From Acholoe squamosa (lineage: Eukaryota; Annelida; Polychaeta; Phyllodocida; Polynoidae), in contig OX439044.1 of the NCBI GenBank assembly GCA_949317995.1, forward strand, positions 9,891,141 through 9,955,140: DNA of 64,000 nucleotides, given 5' to 3'. Every line of letters starts with the position of its first letter. The first letter of the stretch is position 1. Below the pieces are notes generated by a model that saw only the letters and a list, made by a program, of their open reading frames with translations, had not been told where the DNA came from and searched no databases. The translations under genes were made by a program, and so were the position numbers. Of this stretch, positions 47,245 to 57,500 are shown piece by piece.

Positions 47245-49189
47245 CTAGGGACAGTTGGCCCGGGACTGATGGCCCCAGAAAATGAGACTGATGGTCCCAT
47301 GTTTGGGACTGATGGCCCCACTTTCAAATTTGATGCCCCTGTGTATAATATGATCAAATAATTCACATATATTTGTTATAGAATGAATGTTTACATTATT
47401 AGGGATGGGCACCCAAAATTAAAATTTTAACCATCCAATCGAGAAATTATACCCTAGAATAGGCACTTACCTAGTTTTCAAGACTTTGTCCCATGCATTT
47501 TATCTTTTAAGCAATGGATAGATCTCATCAAAAGAAATGGATTTGCTCTTTAAATGAAGTCTTTATGCCAAGTATAAGGGAAGTTATGAATGATCAAAGA
47601 CCCCAAATCGAACCCAAAATTCTGCCACTATTAGGAGTTTAAATAGGGCCCAGATTTGTGATCAAGCATATCTGATACAGGAGTGGCTACACCTCTTAAA
47701 TCATTATTTTTGACTATTTTCTTTTCATGTATGGAAGAGTTTCCCATAAAAGGTTGAAAATCAATGTATCATATCAAAATTTAACAATTTAAAGGGGGGC
47801 TGGCATGGGAAATTAACAACATGGGTACCGATTCAAAAAGTGATCATAAAATCGGGGGAACCAGCGGAAAAATCGCGACACCCTGGTTGGTCAAGGGGTG
47901 ATCACATGACTTTTTAATGCGGGCATGCATTACCATGCCAGGGCCCCTTTAAAGGGATTTTATCTTGACCTAATATCATCTGTGGTTTAGCGATCTCACA
48001 GAATTGGCGCAAAATTATGGAGTTGATATGAGATCTTTAATCGGTCAGAATTTCCCTTTAAATTGATGTAAAGACTTCATTTAAAAAGGAAATCCACTTA
48101 TTTTTATCAGCTCTATCCATTGCTATATAAATGATATACATAGGATTGGATTCTAGCAAACAGACAAGGACCTAACATGGAGAAGCTGGTGGAAGGGTGA
48201 TAGCGAATGGCATGTTAAAATTTTGTTGGCATCTGGCAAACATCCTGTTCCCCTATGAAATGAAAAGACTTAGACAGTTTCTAAACCATTTTTTTCTGTA
48301 GAAAGTGTGGGAACTATTCTCTTTTATGTGAGATTTGGCCTTTATACCAAAAAATGATTTCAAAGTTATGGGGTAACTTCACTTGGGGAGAATGGGATGT
48401 TTATCTGAATCAATTATTTCTCAAATAGATTCTTATTAAACCCCTAATCAATCCCTTTAAAATGAGCCCATGTTTGTTAAGATCCTCCAATAAATAGCTA
48501 CACAATGAGCTTGCAAAAAAAAGAGAGTTTAGCACTCCCCAGTTTCAGCTTTATCACAGTTTCACACCTCCACTGCAGCAGAACCATGCACTGGGGGTAG
48601 GTAAGTGCCTACCTAGAAAGAAGAAATCTTTGCCAACATTATGCTTTTTGAATAAATGTAATACAGTAACTAGAAGAGAAGCAATGCATTTTTGAATATA
48701 AAAAAGTTAGGAGTATTTTCTGTCACCTTTTCCTGGTCAATATCAGCTCAGTGAGGGAAAATTAGGTCAAATCATGCCTCACTGACCACACTCACTGAGT
48801 GGTGCATTTTTGACATTATCTCTTGTAAATGCTTATAATTTTGTAACAGTTTAAGTTAGAGAGAATCCAGTCACATCAGTGGACAGAAAACAGTTTGGTG
48901 GTTCTGGGGGTATAATTTTTTTTATGATTTGATATAGAGAAGTCTATCATATTTTGATGGAAACTCAAAATTCCCTGTGGTGGAGTAAAATCACACAGGT
49001 CAGTTTTGTGGAATTTTAAGCAAAATATGCTGTTACTGTTTTACTTCTAGCACTTTTCAGCACACAGATAGATAGGAATAGATTTTAGATTCTTGTAGAA
49101 GACAAAATTGCGGACATTTTGGTTGTAGTTCTAAAAGGTGAACAAATACTTTGAAATTTCAAAAAAATGGTTAAAAATCTGAATTATTT

Positions 49190-49570
49190 TTTTCCAATTT
49201 GAAAATTTCAAAAACTCTATTTTTCCACATTAGCCAGGAAGCTTGATATCTTAAGTTTCAAATTGCTCCAAAAAGCATGTTATTTGGTAAAGAACTGTAG
49301 GAATTACAACAAATTTAGTAACTGATGTCAGGGTCAGAGGCACTCCGGTCAGAGCAAACATTGTCATTTGAAAACTTCATCTATAAAAAAACTACACATC
49401 CAACAAGAAAATGCCTATGGTATTCCTATTCTATGGGTCTTTTTACATAACATACCAAAAGATGGTATTTTTCCATGGAACAGAAGTAACAAAATTCAGG
49501 TTTTAAAGTTGCTCTATTTACTATAGTGACAGAGAGGCAGCGTTCAGCAGTAGCTGCTGGCGCCCATCCC
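49190..49570. repeat. Dispersed repeat D, copy 1
   Basis: Contains TTAGCCAGGAAGCTTGATAT, TATTCCTATTCTATGGGTC and CTGCTGGCGCCC; matches 53205-53485 in the same orientation. Confidence 0.8.
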
Positions 49571-49799
49571 TATTTACATGATGTTGACTGCTTATGGAGC
49601 ATGTTTCAATGTTTGGTGTATTTTAGCACAAGTTTGGAGGTGTTACTAACGGTTAGAGTCACAATAACCAATGCCTACCCACTGAGGCAGTGTGTAGCCC
49701 TGTGGGATGGGTGCCTGGGGATTAACCTTTCAGCTTGCAGCACTGACTGAGCACACTGTAGTAACTACATAGTGACTAAGAGAAATCAAAGAGAAATGG

Positions 49800-50530
49800 A
49801 TTAATAAAAAATGAAATTAAAAAAACAAACAAATTAAAAATAAAGGAAATTAGTTAGAAATTGAAAAAAAAAATTGAAAAAAAAATGGAATACACAAAAA
49901 AAATTCACATTCTTCACAACTAGGAAGCTACTACTTTCACACCTGCTTTGAATACACAAGAAATTGATAAGATAAAAATAAAGGAAATTAAATAGAAATT
50001 GAAAAAAAAATGGAATACACAAAAAAAAATCACATTCTTCACAACTAGGAAGCTATTACTTTCACACCTGCTTTGAATACACAAGAAATTGAAAAAAATA
50101 AAGGAAATTAAATAGAAATTGAAAAAAACCCACACATTCACACCTGAATTCTATTATTTTATTAACATGGCAAATAAATCATAGAATATATGGTTAAAAC
50201 ATATGTCAGACATGTGATTTAATTGTGTTTATGTATGGATTCAATATAGAAAGCACATCTGAAAAAAAAAATGGAATACACAAAAAAAATCACATTCTTC
50301 ACAACTAGGAAGCTACTACTTTCACACCTGCTTTGAATACACAAGAAATTGAAAAAAAATAAATAAAGGAAATTAAATAGAAATTGAAAAAAAAAACAAC
50401 ACATTCACACCTGAATTCTATTATTTTATTAAAATGGCAAATAAATCATAGAATATATGGTTAAAACATATGTAAGACATGTGATTTAATTGTGTTTATG
50501 TATGGATTCAATATAGAAAGCACATCTGAA
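49800..50530. repeat. A-rich nested tandem duplications
   Basis: A unit with CACATTCTTCACAACTAGGA and CACACCTGCTTTGAATACAC occurs three times. A second unit (ATTCACACCTGAATTCTATT through AGAAAGCACATCTGAA) occurs twice about 270 bases apart. Confidence 0.85.
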
Positions 50531-51766
50531 TTTTTTATTTTTTTTTCAACATTTTTTCTTAATAATTTTCTTTTTTTCATATAATTTTCAATCAAGTGTA
50601 ACATGGAAAGTGTCATAGATATACATGATTAATGAAGATAGGTGATAGATGTGGGATGGACCCTGGTTTAAAAGTTGGGGCCATCAGTCTCATTTTCTAG
50701 GGGCATCGGTCCCACTTGGGGCCATCGGTCCCCGGGGCCATCGGTCTCTAGGGCCATGGGTCCCGGTACTGCACCGGCCGGCTTACCACACAGTAGCCTG
50801 AGCAGGCATGGCAGGGCCAGGGGGTTAAAAATTCTTTTTCAAAAGATTCAAAAAACAAAATTTATCAATACTTTAGGATGCTAGAAATGCGAAAAGTGTG
50901 CTTTTATTAGGGTTTGATAGCAAAATCCATCCTGTTGAGATGCTGTCTGGAACAGGCTTTTCACTGAGAATTGCCCTGAATTAGGCTGAATCTGGCAAGA
51001 ATCCAAGAAATTGAAAATGTCATCACAGACACAGAGCCATGAGTGGACTCCCCCCCCCCCAAAGTGATGATCAAGACAAGTAGTTTATATTATTTTGGGA
51101 GTTTTTAATAACATGATATGTAAAAATTACAATGTACATTAAAATGAAACGATAAACGAGTTTGAGTAGTAAAACAGTACAAGTAATGAACAGTGTGATA
51201 AATATTGGAGATACATATGAATATGTACATACAATTGTGGTGTGAATTGAGTAGCCCCAACGGGCATGAATGTTATAACAAGAAATAAGGGTATAATGAG
51301 AAATGGTGAATATACATGATAAACACCATAGTGGTGAGGGTGGGTGGGAAAAATGCGTGTGGACTGAGTGACTGACGACCTCCGAATGAGGCCGACGGCG
51401 AAAGTGTATGTAGGAAATAGTGTAGTGGTATGTGGTAAAACTTAGTACTGGACCATTACACCAAGGTGGCGCCACAAATGACTCGCAATATTTCCCAAAG
51501 ATTACGAAACTATGTATCACCTGTCGTAACAAAGCCCAACATTTTCCCTCTATGAATCAATTAGATTTATCTTCCTAATGTCAGTAGTTTTTGTACAAGA
51601 GGCGATTGTGTACAGGCTGTCAGAGGGAGTTTTCACAGAAAATGATAAAAAAGCACACGTGACATCTTCAATATAAATGGTCATAAGTCATTGAATTCTC
51701 AATGGATTTTGATGCTGTTAGGTTTTCCTTGTAGGGAAAATATTATATTATCACATCATTGATTTA

Positions 51767-52502
51767 CAGGGATATTGCCAGGGCCGCGCCCTGCGCCATA
51801 GGTGCATTTATATCTAAAATGGCGCATTGAATGGACCATATTGTGCGCCCTTTGGCGCATCCCTCATCTTTTTAGAACCAGAGTTATTAAACAAAATGTT
51901 GTATGATATAATTGTTACGATTTTAAGACTAAAATCGTTAGGAAATCTCTTCTACAATTGTGACAATGCATAGTCAAGCACAACAGTTATTCAGGGATCT
52001 GGTTTCTCCTGGTTTGAGCTAAACAGTTGAACCTCGTGATTTGCTCAGATCTATTGGGAAAATATTCTACGGAAAGGGGTGGGGGCTCTGGTACTCTGGC
52101 TGAAACCGAATGCCATACCAACAAGCAACTCCTTTAAAAAGCACCAGATTGCACCAATTGGCCTACATAAAATCAAAATTTTCTTAGGCCCTTGTGGAAT
52201 GCCCCCAGACCCAGCCCCCCCCCTTCTGGTCACAAAACTCCTATTCCAACAACAAATGTTTATTTCACTTTTCTTTTTTAGAAAATATTAAATCAAAAAC
52301 TTCCTGTGGGAGTATGCCCTAATACCCTAAGAACAGTGAAGAAATGCACCTTTTCATTTTCTCCACTGCTCCCAAACAACAACAATGGTCTAAAAGGGAA
52401 ATATTTGGTATCATTCATGGCCCATTATCTCCCTAAATGGCGCATCAATCTGCCCAGAAGTGCGCCATTGGCTCATTGTCAAAAATCTTGGCAATATCCC
52501 TG
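51767..52502. mobile_element. hAT-like nonautonomous element (CAGGGATATTGCCA termini)
   Basis: CAGGGATATTGCCA and TTGGCAATATCCCTG bound 736 bases with subterminal TGGCGCAT/ATGCGCCA-type motifs in both orientations. No transposase frame. Confidence 0.85.
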
Positions 52503-53204
52503 GATTCATTTTAGATATTCTGTGACGTTTTCCTAATTTTGAAGACCAGGAAAGTGGACATAGCCAAAATTTCAGGGTCAACCTTGCTCTACACCTTACT
52601 TTCCCACAAACACTGCCATGCACAAATCAATGAACATAAGACTGATTTATATAGAAAAATAATGACTTTCCATCACCTATATTAGTGGCTAGAGAGTATC
52701 AGCAACTTTGTCAGTTTTTCAGCATAACCTAACTTTGAACCTCTGATATATATCATTGATAATTTGTTTTTACTAAAATTATAGCCTGATACTAAAACTA
52801 GAGGTGTTGTTGGCAATCATAGCATTTGGAATCATATAAATATCTTTGTTGGTTCTCCTCCAGGGTGGGGGCAAAATTGACATTACCCAGATAGAAAATT
52901 CAGGCAGGAATGGCTGCCTCAGCAGGCAGTGTTGGTCATGCCACCTGGGGAGTACTGCCATCCCTACACACAGTGACACACCTGGAGGTAGGGGGGGGGA
53001 ACTTAATTTTCTTCTGAGACTGGTGTGCGGCTGAACCTGTGACTACCCTTACCCTTGTTGAGAAGGATTTTCACCAAAAATGACCCTTGCTGAGAGGTAA
53101 TTTTGCCAAAAGTGACCCTTGCTGAGACTGAGAGCGATTTTTGCCAAAGGCAAAGACTAAGACGTACCCGTAGTAGAAGAGAAGGAGTACAATATTAAAT
53201 ATTT

Positions 53205-53485
53205 TTAATCAATCTTGAAAAACTCTTGTTTTTCTTCATTAGCCAGGAAGCTTGATATCTTGAGTTTTAAATTGTTCCTGAAATGGGGGTTAGGCCCCTT
53301 ATTTGACAATTTTAGGTATTACAACAAATTTAGTATTCCTATTCTATGGGTCTTCAATATAGTATGTCAAAGATGATGTTTCTCCATGAAACGGAAGTAC
53401 AAAATTCAGGTCTTAAAAGGCTGCTCAATTTACTAGAGTGACAGATTTGCAGTGCGTTTCACAGCCTCCTGGCGTCCTTTTTTCT
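53205..53485. repeat. Dispersed repeat D, copy 2
   Basis: As copy 1 but lacking about 100 internal bases. Either an old duplication or two copies of one transposon end. Confidence 0.8.
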
Positions 53486-54109
53486 TGCTACATCTAGGAT
53501 AGATTGGGATGCGTTCAGTTTTACATTGAGGGGTCAAACATTAACATTGACCAAGCATTTAAGGAAATATTTTAGTTCTAAATTGTGATTATCACAGCAG
53601 AATTCATCATTATTATTTTTTTTTTTTAGCCCACACCGGCATGTTGTAGTCTCTATTCTCCACACTCTATGCCCCCTCCTACCCAACTATGGGTAGGAGG
53701 GGCCTAGTGTCGTATTTATTCTCCTGAATAAACCTAGCTTGATACCAGTATAATTATCTAGGAAACTGGCCCCTGGACCTATTTTTCCTCACCTGCATTA
53801 AATCCCACATTTTTTCCTAAGTTTTAAACACAGTTCACCACCTCCAGACCAACTGGACACAGCAACTGTTTTTGAACACCCCATCCCTTACTAACCTTTT
53901 AGTATCGGTACCGCTGTCAGCTCTAGATCTAGTTTAACTCCTATTCTAGTTCTAACTGGCATACAGTGCAGCCTGATGAGTCCCTGGGACGAAACCGCGC
54001 ACATTGCTGAAGCCCCCCTGGCTTCACCAAGCTTGTCAATATCAACAAACCCACTTGTTGAATCCCCCTGACAACCTGACTTTCACCTAGCAACCAAACC
54101 ACCCATGGT

Positions 54110-54240
54110 TACTTGTGATGTCACTGGTATCCTAGCTACTGACACTGTGATGTCATAGTAGAAGTTTTCACTGGAAAACTTCATTCAAGCGGTAGCTGCC
54201 ATCCAAGCAGGAAGGCCGGAAAGATATATTCGTCATAATT
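54110..54240 (+). promoter_or_regulatory. Possible SF3A2 promoter
   Basis: Two TGATGTCA sites (54116 and 54151 region, CRE/ATF-like) and a GGCCGGAA motif (ETS-like) lie 190-315 bases upstream of the SF3A2 ATG, with no TATA box at a fitting distance. Housekeeping genes often have this arrangement. Placement of the start site is inference. Confidence 0.3.
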
Positions 54241-54429
54241 ACAGAATTCATCATTATTCACACTTCTTTATTTGGGGGGGGGGGGAGTTGAGCCCTCTCA
54301 GAGCGGTGCCAGGCCTTGTGTGCCATGAGTCTGCATAAAATGCCCCCACAAAATGATAAAGACCATTCGCTAAATGTCTATTATTTTTTCGTTTTTATAA
54401 CTAGGCGTTAGCTGCAGGTGTCAGGAACC

Positions 54430-54555
54430 ATGGATTTCCAGCACCGTGCAGGAGGCAAGACGGGAACCGGAGGGGTCTCCTCAGCCTCCGAGACAAACCG
54501 CGACAGGCGAGAACGACTTCGCCAGTTAGCCTTAGAGACTATAGACATCAACAAG
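54430..54555 (+). CDS. SF3A2: SF3A2 exon 1 (residues 1-42)
   Basis: The ATG at 54430 sits in GGAACCATGG, a good Kozak context. The exon codes the conserved N-terminus through ALETIDINK and ends at AACAAG|GTAATA, phase 0. An acceptor-like TAGCTGCAG just upstream suggests that a noncoding 5' exon may be spliced on at about 54418. Confidence 0.96.
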
Positions 54556-57500
54556 GTAATACGATCAATTGTTTAAAAAGAAACAAACAAAAAAGGAACT
54601 GTCAAATACAATTAAATTGAAAAGTCTGCATAGTAATCATGATTAAGTTAATATAGTACATCATACAGGTATCAAATCTTGCTCGGAATTGATTCACATC
54701 AAATCATAGATGATGAAGTTTTCTAAGCCTTAGGCGGATGAGAAATTTTCGCCAAGAAATATCTTGTTTCATAAATCTGATGAATAGACAATGAATAATT
54801 GAAATAAAAATTTAAGTTGATAGGTAGTATATACGGTTTCAATTGAAAATTGTTATTGCTAGTACATTGTAAATGACTTGGGTGTATTGTGCTTTCCTGT
54901 AGGACCCTTATTTCATGCGAAATCACTTGGGCAGTTATGAGTGCAAACTGTGTCTAACCTTGCACAACAATGAGGGCAGCTACCTTGCACATACCCAGGG
55001 CAAGAAGCATCAGGCAAACTTGTAAGTATCATTCTTTGTGTCCATCATTCCACAACTTGACAATGAGTGGAAAAGGGGATAGAAATAACGACCAAAACGT
55101 GGGACAAACTTTGAGAAAAATCGCACATTATCTGCAACATGTACCATAAATTCTCTTGTATTAGCCGCACCCACGTATAAGCTGCACCCCCTACTTTGGG
55201 AGAAGCACAGAGCCATAGCCAAGGGTTGACAATTGGCATTTCAGTGCTAGCTAGTGCTATTTTATAGTGTTAAATACCCTCGTATAAGCCACACCTCAAC
55301 TTTGGGCTGTTCCTATAAGCCCAATTTTTATTGGCCCAGGTCCTCATTGGCAGCGCCTTTTCGGTCAAAAACTGATGATCATGAATTGGAACTTTAGATG
55401 GGAATTGCATTGAAATTGGGGGATAATTAAACAAAAAAAATCATGGAAACATGTTCTTTAGAATCTAGTCTTTCATTGCACATGCACAATTCCTGGAAAA
55501 AAAATTTCTTTAGCTATGAAAAAAGCTGAAAAAAAACAACTGACATGTGTGACCTACTTTCTCATGAAAACGAGGCTCCATAGGATTGCATTTTGCGATC
55601 AATTTCGGCAGTCGACAGGGGGTCAAAATAACACATTGACTCCTATGGGAATTGGGCAATTAAGACGCTTTTTTTCAGCAGGTGAGGAGGATATCTCTAT
55701 AGGATGGGTTAAGACCGTTTATATACGAGTGTGTAAATCGGACCACCATTTTTTTGTTATGTTGACCGCCGCACTTCCGGTATGAAGACTTGACGCATAC
55801 GCACAGAGTGACCGGTCATCAGATTTTATTTTTTGTTTAACAGTAAATTGAGTGGGTATATACGATTCAATTTGATTGATATTGCCAAAGATGCATGGAT
55901 TATATTCAAAAAGCCATTAATTTCAAGTTAAATCGATAGAATCTATCATTTCTCCATCGAAAATGCGACTTCCGGCAAGGAGCGGGTGCTTACGGTGCTA
56001 TCGAAACTGCTGGATTATAACAAAATGGAGGAGAATTACAGTCATGCATTTCTATGGTTAATATGGATCCTTATTCAAGCCCACCTGGCATTCTGCAATG
56101 CTTTACTCGCCAAGAGAGGAGTTATTCGCCACTGAAAAATGCGAGGGATAAATGGGTGCATTCTCCATATCCTTAACCATTGACAACTCGGACACACTGT
56201 CACTATATTGACAGTCTCCTACGGTATGTAGTGGAAGACCTGGGCCAGTCGTGCATTGCACACGTTCAATCTTTTGGATTCTGATAATAGCCGCGGCTTG
56301 TACGAGAGAATTTACAGTACCTGCTTTACTATGTAAAATATCTTAAACCACATTCTATAATAAATGCACTAAAAATTTGAAAAAAAAAATATATATATAA
56401 TCCAGGGCTCGTCGTGCTGCCAAGGAAGCAAAGGAGGCTCCAGCCCAACCAGCACCAGAGAAGGCACGTGTTGACATCCGCAAATTTGTGAAGATTGGAA
56501 GACCAGGTTACAAAGGTGTGTAGACTAAATCATATTTATGGGGGGGGGGGAAATGAAAAGTTGATAGGGCAGTTTTCCGATACAAAATCTAACAGGCGTT
56601 TTGTTAATGGCCACCAAAAAAGAAAAAAATTAATGGCCACTTTGAAAGCCCTTTCAGTTTCAAACTCGCCCAAGAAGTGACATTGTGTTTAACAAAAGCC
56701 CTTGTATTATCCCTCCCTCTGCTATCATGGTTTGGTCAAGGGGCTTTACCACCTGTGGTAGTTGTAATATTACGGGGGGGGGGGTGAATTGAGATTCACA
56801 AATCGTCAGTGGATTAAATTTCATTTAACATTTGACATGTTTCATTTGTTCCCAGTGACAAAACAAAGAGATCCAGAGACAGGCCAACAAAGTCTACTCT
56901 ACCAGGTATGTGCATTTTTGTTATCATCTTCTATATGCCTCAACTGATACAGTTAATCTGGCTCTAGTAGCACACATTTCAAATGGGATTACCGTAAATT
57001 CTCTCGTATTAGGCGCACCCCGCATATAAGCCGCACCCCCGACTTTGGGAGAAGCTTAGAGCCATAGCTCGGGCTTCCCTAGCCCACTTAAAAAGGTCTA
57101 TATATCTTCTCTTTCCTATCCCCTCAGATGTGTGTGGTGCACATATGCGTGGGCGCTGACACATTCTTCTGTGAAATTATGTAATTAGTTCTTGCCATGA
57201 ATATGACCTTAGCTGTCAAAATGGCGTTATACATCTATTACTCACTCACTCAGAGCCATAGCTTAGGCTTGACAATTGGCAGTTCAGTACTACCGTAATC
57301 TCCCGCGTATAAGACGCGTCTTATATGAGGGGTTTTAGTTCTCCTTGGATACACAAGGGGGACACCAAGACCTTTCTTTTGATATGTTACATGCCATAAT
57401 TGTCATAATAGGGCATAGAGGGGTTCAGGGGGCCCAAGCTACACACAGGTTTTAAATTTTGAAAATTCACTCAGTAGAACCAAAGTTATGAATTTTTCAT

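Larger units (their letters stand above)
47245..50775. mobile_element. Possible 3.5-kb foldback with GACTGATGGCCCC sub-repeats
   Basis: 47245-47345 carries GGACTGATGGCCCC, GAAAATGAGACTGATGG and GGGACTGATGGCCCC. 50668-50775 carries the inverse (GGGGCCATCAGTCTCATTTT, then CATCGGTCCC units). No transposase is visible between; the interior is AT-rich and has its own inverted segment (47465-47570 against 48055-48135). Confidence 0.6.
50776..54109. other. Intergenic, no convincing gene
   Basis: Contains the hAT-like element at 51767, repeat D copy 2 and a hairpin at about 53671-53700 (CCCCCTCCTACCC / GGGTAGGAGGGGC). A 153-residue minus frame at 51071-51532 lacks any domain and may be part of an unidentified repeat; CGACCTCCGAATGAGGCCG within it is hairpin-forming. 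Confidence 0.45.

Noticed and set aside
51370-51410. Hammerhead-ribozyme-like core (CTGACGA ... CGAAA)
   Set aside because: Stem II does not close directly onto the GAAA, and stems I and III could not be found.
51071-51532. 153-residue minus-strand frame
   Set aside because: No domain, biased toward Tyr/Ile/Ser/His, no splice partners or fitting promoter; probably part of an unidentified repeat.
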